Below are positions 27,545 to 37,505 of a stretch of DNA of 64,000 nt, in pieces; positions within the stretch are counted from its first letter, which is position 1, and each line of letters begins with the position of its first letter. The stretch is from Fervidibacillus halotolerans (lineage in GTDB: Bacteria > Bacillota > Bacilli > Bacillales > Caldibacillaceae), in NCBI RefSeq assembly GCF_026547205.1, contig NZ_CP106877.1, positions 1,204,771-1,268,770 of the forward strand, given 5' to 3'. A program made the position numbers and the translations under genes. The notes under the pieces are model-generated. The model was not told where the DNA came from and did not search any database. It saw only the letters and a list, made by a program, of their open reading frames with translations.

Positions 27545-28429
27545 TTATTCCATGTTTTTTAATTCATTCGTGATATCTTCAACGGATAAAACGAGTTTCG
27601 CTCCTTGTTGGATAAGCAAATTCGTTCCTTTTGATGTGGCGGAAGTAATCGGACCAGGAACGGCAAACACTTCCCTTCCCTCTTGTAAAGCAATATTTGC
27701 CGTAATTAAAGATCCACTTCGTTCTTTGGCTTCAATCACTAATGTGCCTAAGCTGAGTCCAGCGATGATTCGATTCCTTTCCGGAAAATGGTATTTTTCA
27801 GGTCTTTTATTTGGCGGGTATTCGGAAAGAATTAAATGTTTTTTGGAAAGAATTTGGAAAAGGTTCCGGTGATCTTTCGGATAAATATGAAATAAACCGC
27901 TTCCTAAAACTGCGATCGTTTTTCCGTCGAATTGATCGGCTTTTAAGTGGGTGAGCCCGTCAATTCCTTTTGCAAAACCGCTAATAATTACATAATTTCT
28001 TTCAACTAAACCTTTGACGAGTTGTTCTGTTACCCGTTTCCCATATTCGCTAGGATTCCTTGTTCCTACTATGGAAATCATACGCTTTTCTTTCAATAAA
28101 TGTCCATCCCCTAAATAATATAAAACAAAAGGGGGCTGGTAAATTTGTTTCAATAAAAAGGGATAGTTGTCATCGAAACGAGTAATTGTTTGAATATTTC
28201 TTTCTTTGTACCACTGCAGGAGATTTTTCCTTTGAACCGTTTGAAGATCGTAAACGATAGTTTCTGCTCTTTTTAGTGGAATTTGAAAATGAAGATATAA
28301 ATCCTTTGGGGTATATGCGAAGATTTTTCTTAAAGTTGGATCGAGTTTTAACATTTTATCCAATGTTTTCCATCCGATACCCCGACAATGATGCAACTGA
28401 ATCAGCCGTTTTCGAAAGGATTGTTCCAT
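27545..28429 (-). CDS. dprA: DNA-processing protein DprA (Smf)
   Basis: Loads RecA on incoming single-stranded DNA during natural transformation. The Rossmann-like core shows the family motifs IVGTRNPSEYGKRVTEQL, ISGFAKGIDGLTHLKA, AVLGSGL and the FPERNRIIAGLS segment near residue 220. At 294 residues it is of B. subtilis type, without a C-terminal winged helix. Lies between the sucD terminator and topA, as in B. subtilis. Presence suggests a competence pathway but does not prove transformability. Confidence 0.95.
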   Translation of the reverse strand: MEQSFRKRLIQLHHCRGIGWKTLDKMLKLDPTLRKIFAYTPKDLYLHFQIPLKRAETIVYDLQTVQRKNLLQWYKERNIQTITRFDDNYPFLLKQIYQPPFVLYYLGDGHLLKEKRMISIVGTRNPSEYGKRVTEQLVKGLVERNYVIISGFAKGIDGLTHLKADQFDGKTIAVLGSGLFHIYPKDHRNLFQILSKKHLILSEYPPNKRPEKYHFPERNRIIAGLSLGTLVIEAKERSGSLITANIALQEGREVFAVPGPITSATSKGTNLLIQQGAKLVLSVEDITNELKNME

Positions 28430-28474
28430 ATTCCAAAACTCCCTTTTGAAATGAAAAATGATTTATAGAAATTC

Positions 28475-28519
28475 GAAAAATGAGCCGATAGCCCCATCTA
28501 TTAGGACTATCGGCTTATT
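28475..28519 (-). terminator. Terminator of sucCD
   Basis: AAGCCGATAG pairs with CTATCGGCTC (9-10 bp stem, loop about 15 bases), followed by ATTTTT on the minus strand, just after the sucD stop. Confidence 0.9.
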
Positions 28520-28520
28520 T

Positions 28521-29423
28521 TTAAAGGTTTTTACATTTTTCATACAATCCTTGTTCTTTTAATACGTTGATTAATGTTTCTCCAATAACAGCTGGCGTTT
28601 CAGCTACTTTAATTCCACATTCGTTCATGACACGAATTTTTTCATCAGCAGTTCCTTTTCCGCCAGAAATAATCGCTCCCGCATGTCCCATCCGTTTTCC
28701 GGGTGGAGCAGTTCTTCCGCCGATAAATCCAACGACTGGTTTTTTCATATTTTCTTTTACCCATAAAGCCGCTTCTTCTTCAGCGGTTCCACCAATTTCT
28801 CCAATCATAATAACCGCATATGTTTCAGGATCCTCATTGAACGCTTTTAAAACATCGATAAAGTTTGTTCCGTTGACCGGATCCCCACCGATTCCAACGG
28901 CCGTCGTTTGTCCAATTCCTGCTTTCGTTAATTGGTAAACAGCTTCATAAGTCAACGTACCAGAACGGGATACGACGCCGACGTGACCTTTTTTATGAAT
29001 ATATCCAGGCATGATACCAATTTTACATTCATCAGCTGAAATCACACCGGGACAGTTTGGACCGATTAGACGGGTCTTTTTCCCTTCCATATAACGTTTT
29101 ACTTTAACCATATCCAATACTGGGATATGTTCAGTGATGCATATAACTAAATCGAGTTCTGCATCAACGGCTTCCATAATTGCATCTGCTGCAAATGGGG
29201 CGGGAACGTATATGACAGATGCAGTCGCACCTGTCGCTTCAACCGCTTCGGATACCGTATTGAAAACTGGTACACCTTCCACCTCCGTTCCACCTTTTCC
29301 TGGAGATGTACCGCCGACAATTTTCGTCCCATATTCGAGCATTTGTTTCGTATGGAAAAGGGCTGTTTTCCCTGTGATTCCTTGAACGATTACTTTCGTG
29401 TTTTTATCGATAAAAATACTCAT
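28521..29423 (-). CDS. sucD: Succinyl-CoA synthetase, alpha subunit
   Basis: Forms succinate, CoA and NTP from succinyl-CoA in the citric acid cycle, with SucC. The N-terminal CoA-binding Rossmann fold ([16 protein letters not shown]) and the phosphohistidine site H247 in [16 protein letters not shown] are intact. 300 residues, normal length. Ribosome site GAGGGGATAGT. Confidence 0.97.
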   Translation of the reverse strand: MSIFIDKNTKVIVQGITGKTALFHTKQMLEYGTKIVGGTSPGKGGTEVEGVPVFNTVSEAVEATGATASVIYVPAPFAADAIMEAVDAELDLVICITEHIPVLDMVKVKRYMEGKKTRLIGPNCPGVISADECKIGIMPGYIHKKGHVGVVSRSGTLTYEAVYQLTKAGIGQTTAVGIGGDPVNGTNFIDVLKAFNEDPETYAVIMIGEIGGTAEEEAALWVKENMKKPVVGFIGGRTAPPGKRMGHAGAIISGGKGTADEKIRVMNECGIKVAETPAVIGETLINVLKEQGLYEKCKNL

Positions 29424-29512
29424 ACTATCCCCTCGCTTTCCGCTTCATTTCATAACCGAATCAATCTTCTGTAATTGAAATATGAAACAATCATATTCAA
29501 AATGCACTTCTC

Positions 29513-30673
29513 CTATCCTACTAAACTTACGATTTTTTCAGCACCTTCAGCCATGGAATTTGCAGCTATAATGTTCAATCCTGATTCTTGCAAGATTTGT
29601 TTTCCTAGTTCCACATTCGTTCCTTCTAGGCGTACGACAAGTGGTACAGAAAGTCCAACTTGTTTTGCTGCTTCGACAACGCCGGTGGCTATGATATCAC
29701 ACTTCATAATACCGCCGAATATATTCACGAAAATACCTTTTACTTTCGGATCAGATAAAATAATTTTAAAGGCTTCGGCTACTTTTTCTGCAGTGGCACC
29801 TCCACCGACATCTAAAAAGTTCGCAGGTTGACCACCATAATATTTGATGATATCCATCGTAGCCATTGCAAGACCTGCACCATTTACCATACAACCGATA
29901 TTGCCATCGAGCGAAATATAACTTAAGTCATATTTAGAAGCTTCGATTTCTTTCGGATCTTCTTCATCCAAATCCCGATATTCTAAAAGCTCCGGATGTC
30001 GGAATAAAGCGTTTGAGTCAAAATTCAATTTCGCATCGAGGGCCATAACAGAACCATCGCCGGTGAGGACTAGGGGGTTAATTTCTGCTATGGAACAATC
30101 CTTTTCTACAAAGACTTTATAAAGTCCTAACATAAATTTGACCGCCTCGTTGACGGATTTCTTCGGAATATTCATTTTAAAAGCAATTCTTCTCGCTTGG
30201 AAAGGTGCAAGACCAACTACTGGATCGATATATTCCTTATAAATTTTTTCCGGGGTACGGGCAGCTACCTCTTCAATTTCCATACCCCCTTCACTGGATG
30301 CCATTAATACTACTTTCGATGTTGCCCGATCGACAACAAAGCCGATGTAATATTCCTTTTGAATATCGCATCCTTCTTCAATCAGTAAGCGCTTTACTTC
30401 TTTACCTTCAGGACCCGTTTGGTGTGTAACGAGTTTTTTTCCTAATAAATCCTCTGCGTATGTACGAACTTCATCTAAATTTTTCGCTACTTTTACTCCC
30501 CCTGCTTTCCCACGTCCACCAGCATGGATTTGGGCTTTCACAACAACTACATCTGAACCCAGTTTTTTCGCTGCTTCAACGGCTTCGGCTATCGAAAAAG
30601 CAACATGCCCCTTGGGAACGGAAACCCCGTATTGACGTAAGAGGTCCTTCCCTTGATACTCATGGATATTCAT
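29513..30673 (-). CDS. sucC: Succinyl-CoA synthetase, beta subunit
   Basis: Nucleotide-binding ATP-grasp subunit of succinyl-CoA synthetase. The sequence begins [17 protein letters not shown], has the grasp-fold region [19 protein letters not shown] and ends with the ligase domain [19 protein letters not shown]. The frame is open to 30688, but that leader is the ribosome site GGGAGGATGGCAG; the ATG at 30673 gives 386 residues, matching the family. 89 bases separate it from sucD. Confidence 0.97.
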   Translation of the reverse strand: MNIHEYQGKDLLRQYGVSVPKGHVAFSIAEAVEAAKKLGSDVVVVKAQIHAGGRGKAGGVKVAKNLDEVRTYAEDLLGKKLVTHQTGPEGKEVKRLLIEEGCDIQKEYYIGFVVDRATSKVVLMASSEGGMEIEEVAARTPEKIYKEYIDPVVGLAPFQARRIAFKMNIPKKSVNEAVKFMLGLYKVFVEKDCSIAEINPLVLTGDGSVMALDAKLNFDSNALFRHPELLEYRDLDEEDPKEIEASKYDLSYISLDGNIGCMVNGAGLAMATMDIIKYYGGQPANFLDVGGGATAEKVAEAFKIILSDPKVKGIFVNIFGGIMKCDIIATGVVEAAKQVGLSVPLVVRLEGTNVELGKQILQESGLNIIAANSMAEGAEKIVSLVG

Positions 30674-30964
30674 CTGCCATCCTCCCATCAGTATTTGTCT
30701 AAATTTTTGATTGCGTCTTTATTTTATTAAAATAAAGAAACAATGTCCAACAAAAAGCAAAACCCGATCAAAAGTAAACAAAATGTCAAGGATAGAAGCC
30801 TTTGTTTTTAATAATGAGTTTATCTTTTCCCGCCTTAATTCTTTTACAAAATAATTTTTCCGATTTTTCATTCTATTCATAAACGATATGATTAGGCCTT
30901 TTTGTGAAGTAAAGTCAAATTTTATATAAAAATAAAATATATTTAAAAAATATTTCAAAACGGT
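30674..30964. other. AT-rich intergenic region between ylqH and sucC
   Basis: 291 bases with no credible gene. It must hold the sucCD promoter. On the minus strand TTGGAC with TAAAAT at 18 bases near 30720-30755 and TTGACT with TAATCA at 18 bases near 30890-30920 are both possible, and neither stands out. No clear terminator follows ylqH; only an A/T-only inverted repeat is seen. Confidence 0.4.
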
Positions 30965-31240
30965 TTAGGTTTTCGACGCTTTTTGATCCACGTTATAAAT
31001 GAAGGCGAATACTTCCGCCACCGCCATAAATAACTCCTCCGGGATCTTTTCCTCGATATTAACTTTATCTAAAAGTTCTACTAAAGAAGCATCTTCATAA
31101 ATCGGTATGCGATGCTTTTTTGCTTCTTCGATGATCTTTTCTGCAACGAATCCTTTCCCCTTTGCCTTCACAACCGGAGCCGTGTCCTTTTTTTCATCAT
31201 ACGTAAGAGCGATAGCTTCTTTTTTTTCGTTTTTTTTCAT
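30965..31240 (-). CDS. ylqH: FlhB C-terminal-domain-like protein YlqH
   Basis: 91-residue soluble protein that aligns with the part of FlhB just beyond its NPTH autocleavage site: AIALTYDEKKDTAPVVKAKGKGFVAEKIIEEA here against YAVAIKYDETLADAPIVVAKGVDFVAQKIIYIA in FlhB (excerpts). There is no membrane part and no NPTH, so it corresponds to a pre-cleaved FlhB fragment. In other bacteria such stand-alone proteins can substitute for the FlhB C-terminus, but the role in Bacilli is not settled. It overlaps ylqG by 4 bases. Confidence 0.88.
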   Translation of the reverse strand: MKKNEKKEAIALTYDEKKDTAPVVKAKGKGFVAEKIIEEAKKHRIPIYEDASLVELLDKVNIEEKIPEELFMAVAEVFAFIYNVDQKASKT

Positions 31241-32469
31241 ATTTTCACATCAACCTTTCCACTATGAAAATAAGAAAGGGGAACCTCCCTACGAGATTGA
31301 TTTTGTTCTAATCGTTCAAATTTAATGGTGCTAAGGGAATATCCAATCTTCTCGATATTTTCCTTTAACATTTGAACATATGATTGAATAGATGTTTTAT
31401 TAATTATCTGTTCCGTTTTTACTTGTAAACTAATGATTCGATTTTGCACATTCATATGAATAAATGTTTTCCCAAGTCGAGGCATATTTAAATCAAAAAG
31501 AATGCGGGAGAAATGTTTGTCTAGCTCCCCATCTTTTCCCCTTTTTCCTTCCCATTGAAAAGTGGCGTCGATCATTTTTTCCTTCAATGGTACCGGAATA
31601 GAAAAAGTTAAAATCATATACGGATTTTGGTCTTTATTGGATAATTGTCCCCCGAGGATTCGGTAATATAATGCTTCAAAAGCTTTAAGAACTTGTTTTG
31701 GCAAATGTTCTCCCTTTTGTAATTGTTGACTGAGAAGATCTTTTAATGATGGTGGTACCACGTTCTCCTCAGATGGCGTAGACATCCGAGAATCAATTCC
31801 GATTTCTTTTAAAAGGAAACGTATAGCCCGATATACGTCATGACCTTTCCCCCAATTGGTTTCGACTAGAGGGGTTTCCCCGTGAATTTTCCTTCCAGAA
31901 AGGGTTTGAAGGTGATGTGAAATCTCTTCTTTTTTCTCTACTGAACTGTTAGATAATTCCTTCATCAAACGATCGAACAAAACCGAGAATGGTTCCCTTT
32001 TGATCGTTGCAAAAATCGTTTTAAACATATGGTCGGTAAAAGGGAGCTTTCCCTCAATCATCAAACGAATTGCTTCTAACGTTCTTTTCGCATCCCCTGT
32101 TTCTTTTAACCATTTTTCACCTATTGTAAATTTCGATTGATCAATGGGAACTTTCCAATCCTTTAAAGCAGAAAGGAATAATTTCGCTTCTTTAGAAGTA
32201 GATACGCCAAAAAAATCTCCTTCTTTCTCATGTGAAATCATTAAACGGATTCCTTCGTTTTGTCTTTTTACTCGAAACCAGTAATCCTTTGAAACATCTA
32301 ACGGTGCATCAACCTTCGCAGTAATGAGTTGATTCCCAAATTGTACCTTTGCAAAACCGTTCCCATCAAGGTGAATCACCTTTCCGAAAAAAATTTGTCC
32401 GGAGCGAAAGGAAATTGAACTTTCGTAATACTTTGGAGCAGGTAGATTTCCAAATTGAACATGATCCAT
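31237..32469 (-). CDS. ylqG: FliK-like protein YlqG
   Basis: Uncharacterised protein of 410 residues at the B. subtilis ylqG position. An N-terminal beta-rich module contains FGKVIHLDGNGFAKVQFGNQ; the middle is helical; the C-terminal part (HMNVQNRIISLQVKTEQII to IGYSLSTIKFERL) resembles the FliK hook-length-control C-terminal domain in pattern. No signal peptide. The frame is open to 32508; TTAGGGAGGGTCACC fixes the ATG at 32469. Its coupling with ylqH mirrors the FliK-FlhB partnership, so a type III export link is a reasonable inference. Confidence 0.8.
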   Translation of the reverse strand: MDHVQFGNLPAPKYYESSISFRSGQIFFGKVIHLDGNGFAKVQFGNQLITAKVDAPLDVSKDYWFRVKRQNEGIRLMISHEKEGDFFGVSTSKEAKLFLSALKDWKVPIDQSKFTIGEKWLKETGDAKRTLEAIRLMIEGKLPFTDHMFKTIFATIKREPFSVLFDRLMKELSNSSVEKKEEISHHLQTLSGRKIHGETPLVETNWGKGHDVYRAIRFLLKEIGIDSRMSTPSEENVVPPSLKDLLSQQLQKGEHLPKQVLKAFEALYYRILGGQLSNKDQNPYMILTFSIPVPLKEKMIDATFQWEGKRGKDGELDKHFSRILFDLNMPRLGKTFIHMNVQNRIISLQVKTEQIINKTSIQSYVQMLKENIEKIGYSLSTIKFERLEQNQSRREVPLSYFHSGKVDVKI

Positions 32470-32520
32470 GGTGACCCTCCCTAAATCAGTAATGGATAAA
32501 ACGAGCATACCTTTTTATTT

Positions 32521-32547
32521 ATATCGTCAATCTTTCATTCAGTTTCA
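32521..32547 (-). promoter_or_regulatory. Sigma-D-like promoter before ylqG-ylqH
   Basis: On the minus strand TGAA (32547-32544), 15 bases and GACGATAT (32528-32521) compare with the flagellar sigma-D consensus TAAA-N15-GCCGATAT: 10 of 12 positions agree and the spacing is exact. It lies 52 bases before the ylqG ATG and downstream of the rnhB terminator, in the right place to drive ylqG-ylqH. Confidence 0.5.
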
Positions 32548-32577
32548 CAACTTATTATTTTCATCGTTAAACTAATG

Positions 32578-32609
32578 AAAAAAAATCCCGACGAAAAAAC
32601 GTTGGGATT
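32578..32609 (-). terminator. Terminator downstream of rnhB
   Basis: AATCCCaACG and CGTcGGGATT form a stem with one mismatch around a TTTTTT loop, followed by TTTTTT on the minus strand, about 155 bases after rnhB. Confidence 0.75.
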
Positions 32610-32765
32610 CGAATGAAAAATATGTAGCTTCTTCGATGGAAAAGGTTCGTAAGGTAAATGTGTCCTTTTGTCCAAAGAAATTGAGAAAATCCTATTCGAG
32701 TCGAAGGTAGTGTTACCATCATACGTACACTAACAAGGAAAAATGGGAAAACTTTCGAATGTAAA

Positions 32766-33572
32766 TTAAAAAAGCGAATTTGTATTTGCGGTTGAATCGA
32801 AAAATTGTTTAATTGGAGCAAAAGTTTTCCGATGAATCGGGGAAGGCCCGAACCGATTGATCGCTTCAAGATGCTCCTTTGTTCCATACCCCATATTTCT
32901 TTCAAAACCGTATTCAGGATACGTTTTTCCATATTGGATCATCATCCGGTCCCGACGAACCTTCGCAACGATGGAGGCACTCGCAATGGAAAGGGATCTG
33001 GCATCTCCTTTGACGATGCTCGTTTGAGAAATCGGACAATCGATGTTCATTCCATCGATTAATAAATAATCGGGAAGGGGGCTTAATTGTTTTATAGCCA
33101 TATTCATCGCCTTTTTTGTTGCTTGATAAATATTGATTCGATCGATTTCTTCATGATCGACCATTCCGATACCTACGGAAATAGCTTGACGAAGGATTTG
33201 TTCATAAAGCTGCTCTCTCTTTTTCGGCGACAATTGTTTCGAATCATTGATACTTTGTAAACGAAAGTCATCAGGTAAAATCACTGCCGCTGCAACAACT
33301 GGACCTGCCAACGGACCACGACCTACTTCATCAATACCAGCAATGTAACGGAATCCTTGGAACTTTACCTGTTTTTCAAAAACAAGCATTTCCTCTAAAC
33401 GTTTTTCTTCCTGTAATAAGCGTTCTTTCTTTCTTTTCCACTTTTCGATTAATTTTGCAACACTTTTCCTTTCGTCTTGTTCACATAGTGCGATTAACGG
33501 ATCATCCAAGGAAGTGACCGATTTCAGTTTTTCCTCTATTTGAGCAAGTGTCAAATGAACTCTATTGTTCAT
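32766..33572 (-). CDS. rnhB: Ribonuclease HII
   Basis: Removes ribonucleotides and RNA from RNA-DNA hybrids. The catalytic DE pair is D81-E82 in [20 protein letters not shown]; further acidic residues occur in [11 protein letters not shown] and around [12 protein letters not shown]. The N-terminal 75 residues are the substrate-binding extension of Bacillus RNase HII. The frame is open to 33596, but GGAGGAAATCGGGG directs the ATG at 33572 (268 residues), overlapping rbgA by 11 bases. Confidence 0.96.
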   Translation of the reverse strand: MNNRVHLTLAQIEEKLKSVTSLDDPLIALCEQDERKSVAKLIEKWKRKKERLLQEEKRLEEMLVFEKQVKFQGFRYIAGIDEVGRGPLAGPVVAAAVILPDDFRLQSINDSKQLSPKKREQLYEQILRQAISVGIGMVDHEEIDRINIYQATKKAMNMAIKQLSPLPDYLLIDGMNIDCPISQTSIVKGDARSLSIASASIVAKVRRDRMMIQYGKTYPEYGFERNMGYGTKEHLEAINRFGPSPIHRKTFAPIKQFFDSTANTNSLF

Positions 33573-34425
33573 CCCCGATTTCCTCCGGTGTTTCAAAGGT
33601 TAATTTACCGAGCTTTTCCGAACGAATATCACGGATGATTACTTCCGCGGTTTTATCATAATCGACGACTCCCCCACTTGCTAGGCAACCTCTTTTCTTT
33701 CCGATATGGACAAATAGATCGACGATTTCATCCGAAAAAGAGGAAAATCCGTATCGTTCTTTTAATGCTTCAGGATATTCTTCCTTTAAATATTGAAGTC
33801 CGTAGACGGCAACATCTTGCAAATTCAAAATCGTATCCTTTATGGCACCGGTTAAAGCCAATTTATAACCGACTTTTTCATCTTCAAATTTCGGCCATAA
33901 TATACCTGGAGTGTCGAGAAGTTCGATGTCCTTTCCAACTTTTACCCATTGTTGCGCCTTCGTGACTCCTGGTACATTTCCCGTTTTTGCGATATTTCGA
34001 TTCGCAAGTCGATTAATCAACGTTGATTTTCCAGAATTTGGAATTCCCACGACGAGTGCACGCATGGCACGGGGATTCATTCCTTTGGCACGCATTCGTT
34101 CCAATTTATCTTGCAATATTTCCTTCGTTTTTATTTTAATTTTATCGATTCCTTCCCCTGTTTGGGAATTGATAGGTATCGCATAAATGCCCTTTTCTGT
34201 AAAATAGGTTAACCATTTATCCGTTTTTTTCAAATCGGCTAAATCCGCTTTATTCATCAGCACGATTCGCGGTTTATTTTGGATGATTTGATCGATCATC
34301 GGATTTCTTGAAGAAAAGGGGACTCTTGCATCGACTAATTCATAAACGATATCGATTAGTTTTAGTTTTTCTGTAACTTCCCTTCTCGCCTTTGCCATAT
34401 GGCCTGGAAACCATTGTATGGACAT
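33562..34425 (-). CDS. rbgA: Ribosome biogenesis GTPase RbgA (YlqF)
   Basis: Late 50S subunit assembly GTPase. The circularly permuted G motifs appear as G4 MNKADL (57-62) first, then G1 GIPNSGKST, then G3 DTPGILWP. The C-terminal ANTAR-like helical domain follows. N-terminus [15 protein letters not shown] is the family hallmark. 287 residues, normal. Coupled with rnhB downstream. Confidence 0.97.
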   Translation of the reverse strand: MSIQWFPGHMAKARREVTEKLKLIDIVYELVDARVPFSSRNPMIDQIIQNKPRIVLMNKADLADLKKTDKWLTYFTEKGIYAIPINSQTGEGIDKIKIKTKEILQDKLERMRAKGMNPRAMRALVVGIPNSGKSTLINRLANRNIAKTGNVPGVTKAQQWVKVGKDIELLDTPGILWPKFEDEKVGYKLALTGAIKDTILNLQDVAVYGLQYLKEEYPEALKERYGFSSFSDEIVDLFVHIGKKRGCLASGGVVDYDKTAEVIIRDIRSEKLGKLTFETPEEIGDEQ

Positions 34426-34462
34426 TTTTTCACCTACTTTTATCCAATCATAGATGTGTTCA

Positions 34463-34993
34463 TTATTTTATAATTTTAATTTCATCTAACGGCCAATAAA
34501 TAATATTTGCTTTTCCTAGAACATTTTCCATCGGAATCGGTCCGATATGTCGGCTATCTTTACTATAGCGTCGATTATCGCCCATGACGAATACATGACC
34601 TTCTGGAACTACTATGGAAAATGGCTCAGTTAATGTTCCTCCGACTAATTCCTTTTTATATTTATCCAAATATGGCTCGTCATATTTTTGCCCGTTAATA
34701 TAGAGGGTATCATTTTTGTATTCAATATGGTCACCAGGTAACCCGATGATTCGTTTAATGTAATCCTTTTTTTCTGGTGCGTGGAATACGATAATATCAA
34801 ACCGTTTGGGCTCACCAATTAAATAGGAAAGTTTGTTAACGATCATCCGGTCATTATCCTCTAAAGTGGGCATCATCGATTCGCCATCAACAACGATTGG
34901 GGTAAATAGAAAAAAACGAATAATAGCAGTAAGAATCGCTGCAATAATAAATATTTTTATCCATTCCCAAATTTCATTTTCTTTTTCAAACAC
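34463..34993 (-). CDS. lepB: Type I signal peptidase
   Basis: Membrane-bound Ser/Lys protease that removes signal peptides. One N-terminal transmembrane helix (about 13-32), catalytic serine S39 in DGESMMPTL, catalytic lysine K80 in [14 protein letters not shown], and box [21 protein letters not shown]. 176 residues, the short Bacillus SipS type. Start GTG at 34993 with GGAGGG upstream. A signal peptidase at this site is common in Bacillaceae other than B. subtilis. Confidence 0.96.
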   Translation of the reverse strand: MFEKENEIWEWIKIFIIAAILTAIIRFFLFTPIVVDGESMMPTLEDNDRMIVNKLSYLIGEPKRFDIIVFHAPEKKDYIKRIIGLPGDHIEYKNDTLYINGQKYDEPYLDKYKKELVGGTLTEPFSIVVPEGHVFVMGDNRRYSKDSRHIGPIPMENVLGKANIIYWPLDEIKIIK

Positions 34994-35063
34994 GTATTAG
35001 CCCTCCAACATGTTTATTCATCGAGACCTAAAACTAAACATTTACGTTCAATGTAAAACAAGA

Positions 35064-35092
35064 AATATATCGTTATATTAACAGTATATCAA
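35064..35092 (-). promoter_or_regulatory. Promoter candidate for lepB-rbgA-rnhB
   Basis: TTGATA (35092-35087), 17 bases and TATATT (35069-35064) on the minus strand, downstream of the rplS terminator and 70 bases before lepB. Confidence 0.5.
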
Positions 35093-35125
35093 ATTTTAGC
35101 CTATTTTTTCATTTTTTTATTAAAC

Positions 35126-35157
35126 AGAAAAAGGGCCTGCACACAAGCCCCTTTTTC
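35126..35157 (-). terminator. Terminator of rplS
   Basis: AGAAAAAGGGGCT and AGGCCCTTTTTCT form a long stem (one bulge) with loop TGTGTGC, then TGTTTAAT, on the minus strand 8 bases after the rplS stop. Part of the U-run lies in the stem. Confidence 0.8.
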
Positions 35158-35165
35158 TCCACAGG

Positions 35166-35510
35166 TTATCGAATTTCTTTAATACGTGCAGCTTTTCCAC
35201 GTAAGTTACGTAAATAATAAAGTTTCGCACGACGTACTTTTCCTCGACGCACAACTTCTAATTTAGCGATTTTTGGTGAATGAACAGGGAATGTCCGTTC
35301 CACACCAACACCGTAGGAAATTTTTCGCACAGTGAATGTTTCGCTAATGCCACCACCGCGACGTTTGATCACTACACCTTCGAACACTTGAACCCGTTCA
35401 CGATTTCCTTCCACGACTTTCACATGTACGCGGACGGTATCGCCAGGACGGAATGAAGGAAGATCCGTGCGCAATTGTTCTTTTGTAATTTCATTAATAA
35501 TATGATGCAT
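35166..35510 (-). CDS. rplS: 50S ribosomal protein L19
   Basis: Large-subunit protein at the 30S-50S interface. The sequence [25 protein letters not shown] (excerpt) to [18 protein letters not shown] and the Arg/Lys-rich C-terminus are fully typical. The frame is open to 35540, but AAGGAGTGG leads to the ATG at 35510, giving the normal 114 residues. Preceded by a structured leader. Confidence 0.98.
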   Translation of the reverse strand: MHHIINEITKEQLRTDLPSFRPGDTVRVHVKVVEGNRERVQVFEGVVIKRRGGGISETFTVRKISYGVGVERTFPVHSPKIAKLEVVRRGKVRRAKLYYLRNLRGKAARIKEIR

Positions 35511-35632
35511 TCGTTTCCACTCCTTCCAACAGATGCTCATACAAACATAATCGGTAAGGAATTTCTGTCATTCCTTCCCCACATTTGCAGCGGAACATCG
35601 TTATCAATCTTCCGTTTAACGGAAGCCATTGA
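35511..35632 (-). ncRNA. L19 (rplS) leader
   Basis: The mRNA leader between the promoter and rplS folds: CTTCCGT-TAA-ACGGAAG is a perfect 7-bp hairpin, and AAGGAAT-GACAGA-AATTCCTT a second. The segments CCGCTGCAAAT and TGAGCATCTGTTGG resemble, from memory, the Bacillus L19 leader (an Rfam family) thought to give autoregulation by ribosomal protein. The match was not tested against a covariance model. Confidence 0.6.
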
Positions 35633-35634
35633 CT

Positions 35635-35664
35635 ATATTATCATATTTCCCAAAGAAGATTCAA
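35635..35664 (-). promoter_or_regulatory. Promoter candidate for rplS
   Basis: TTGAAT (35664-35659) with TAATAT (35640-35635) at 18 bases, or GATAAT at 16, on the minus strand, directly after the trmD stop and before the L19 leader. Confidence 0.5.
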
Positions 35665-35668
35665 TAGA

Positions 35669-36409
35669 TCATTTCTTTTTTTTCTCTTTTTTTATTTCTT
35701 CAAACCATCTTTTCTCTTCTTCGGTAAATGGATAATGGTTTAACAGATCTGGTCGGCGTTCAAATGTACGCTTTATTGATTCTTTTTTTCTCCATTCTGC
35801 TATTTTTTTATGATCACCGGATAGGAGGACATCTGGAACAGTCATTCCCCGAAATTCCCGGGGACGAGTGTAGTGGGGGTGTTCCAATAAACCGCTGGAG
35901 AACGAATCGTTGATGGGAGAATCATTATTCCCTAGTACACCGGGTAGGAGTCGTACAATACTATCGACTAGCACCATCGCCCCCAATTCTCCTCCAGTTA
36001 AAACGAAATCACCAATAGATATTTCATCCGTAGCCAAATTTCGAATCCGTTCATCAAAACCTTCGTAATGTCCACATATCAATATCAAATGATCTTCTTG
36101 AGCTAATTGCTCAGCCTTTTTTTGTGTATACCGTTCACCTTGTGGAGTTAGCAAAATAATACGGGGGTGGCTTTTGTTTTGATCCAAAAGATTATCGACG
36201 GCACGGTAGATTGGTTCCGGCTTTAAAACCATTCCTGCACCACCGCCGTATGGATAATCATCGACGCTTTGATGCTTATTGTTCGCATATTTTCGAAAAT
36301 CGATGACGTTTATACGTACAGTTCCTTTTTCCCGTGCCTTTTTTAAAATCGATTCGTTCAATACACCTGTAAACATATTCGGAAATAATGTTAAAATATC
36401 GATTTGCAT
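35669..36409 (-). CDS. trmD: tRNA (guanine-N1)-methyltransferase TrmD
   Basis: SAM-dependent SPOUT methyltransferase modifying G37 of tRNA. The trefoil-knot motifs are present: [33 protein letters not shown], and [18 protein letters not shown]. The [14 protein letters not shown] segment and C-terminal helices follow. 246 residues. The ATG shares a base with the rimM stop (TGATG). Confidence 0.97.
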   Translation of the reverse strand: MQIDILTLFPNMFTGVLNESILKKAREKGTVRINVIDFRKYANNKHQSVDDYPYGGGAGMVLKPEPIYRAVDNLLDQNKSHPRIILLTPQGERYTQKKAEQLAQEDHLILICGHYEGFDERIRNLATDEISIGDFVLTGGELGAMVLVDSIVRLLPGVLGNNDSPINDSFSSGLLEHPHYTRPREFRGMTVPDVLLSGDHKKIAEWRKKESIKRTFERRPDLLNHYPFTEEEKRWFEEIKKEKKKK

Positions 36410-36927
36410 CAGTTGAACAATCCTTCCATCGGTTCGATTCGAACGACTTGATCTTCCACATTGATTTCTTTAACGACTTCACCAATATATGGAATGTAAT
36501 ACTCTTTTCCATCCTCGCCTTTTACGACCCAAACATCATTTGCACCGGGAGTGAGAATATTTGTTATCACTCCCATGTGCTGGTTGTCTGTCGTCATTAC
36601 TTTGCAACCGATAATCTCATGGAAATAGTATTCACCATCAGACAGGGGTGACAATTCCTTTTCTGAGACTTTTAAAATGCCCCCCTTTAAAGGTTCCACA
36701 TCATTGATGGAATGGTAACCGGTAAAAGTAAGGAGATCGAAATTTTTATGTTTTCGCCAACTGTTTACTTCCAATTCAATCGGGGGTTTTTCAGGGGTTA
36801 AAAATAAATACAATTTCGATCCCTTTTTATACCGTTGCTCTGGAAAATCCGTTACCGAGATTACCCGCACTTCCCCCCGAATTCCATGGGTATTTACGAT
36901 TTTCCCAACTTTGTAATATTTCTCCAA
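36409..36927 (-). CDS. rimM: Ribosome maturation factor RimM
   Basis: 16S rRNA processing and 30S assembly factor. N-terminal RimM domain ([20 protein letters not shown]) and C-terminal PRC-barrel ([31 protein letters not shown], excerpt). The frame is open to a GTG at 36936; GAGGTGA is better spaced for TTG at 36927, giving [15 protein letters not shown] and 172 residues, in register with B. subtilis RimM. Confidence 0.95.
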   Translation of the reverse strand: MEKYYKVGKIVNTHGIRGEVRVISVTDFPEQRYKKGSKLYLFLTPEKPPIELEVNSWRKHKNFDLLTFTGYHSINDVEPLKGGILKVSEKELSPLSDGEYYFHEIIGCKVMTTDNQHMGVITNILTPGANDVWVVKGEDGKEYYIPYIGEVVKEINVEDQVVRIEPMEGLFN

Positions 36928-36940
36928 TCTTCTCACCTCG

Positions 36941-37327
36941 CTATTGAATATCGATTACAATCCCATCTTTTACAATAATCGATCGCTCAAAACGAATTTT
37001 GTTCCAATCATCGCCCACCTTCACTTCAACGAGTCCTTGCAATTCATCTTCCTTTAATTCGGAACCAATTGGTAAAACGTCCAATTGCTCCATTTGAAAA
37101 TCCAATAGTTTGATCTTTTCCAAACGGGTATCCATTTCCTTTTCAAATCGTTGACGTAGTGTAGGATCTGGATATTTTCTTGCTTTTTCCACCCTTTTCC
37201 ACTCAAATTGGAGTTGTTCTAACTCCTTTTTTAATTGGGCCTTCCGATTGGAAAAGGAGATGAACAATTCCTTTTTGCTTGTTTCTGTTAAAACTTGTTT
37301 AACGGTTACTTTCGTTAAAATTTTCAT
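36941..37327 (-). CDS. ylqD: YlqD family protein
   Basis: Conserved Bacillaceae protein of unknown function, 128 residues, between khpA and rimM as in B. subtilis. The first 75 residues are charged helix with heptads ([20 protein letters not shown]), then a small beta-rich end ([20 protein letters not shown]). No signal peptide or membrane segment. GAAGGGAGATAAGTTG before the ATG at 37327 sets the start; the frame is open to 37345. Confidence 0.9.
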   Translation of the reverse strand: MKILTKVTVKQVLTETSKKELFISFSNRKAQLKKELEQLQFEWKRVEKARKYPDPTLRQRFEKEMDTRLEKIKLLDFQMEQLDVLPIGSELKEDELQGLVEVKVGDDWNKIRFERSIIVKDGIVIDIQ

Positions 37328-37505
37328 CAACTTATCTCCCTTCATTCATCGGATTGAAGAATTAGGAGTGAGCGCGTAAAAAATTCAGTCCTATCACCGA
37401 ATTTTACAATATAAATAAATTAGATCGAGTCAAGATCAATCAGCAAATGCCATCGTTATCGAAACGATTTTGATGAAGAAATCGACATTTTCAACAATAT
37501 ATGAG

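Larger units (their letters stand above)
32470..32765. other. Intergenic region between rnhB and ylqG
   Basis: 296 bases. It contains the rnhB terminator (32578-32609) and a sigma-D-like promoter (32521-32547), each listed separately. The remaining 150 bases next to rnhB have no gene with a ribosome site and nothing I recognise. Confidence 0.5.

Noticed and set aside
32567-32932. 121-codon minus-strand frame overlapping the rnhB end
   Set aside because: It overlaps rnhB in another frame, has no ribosome site, runs through the terminator at 32578-32609 and shows no family pattern.
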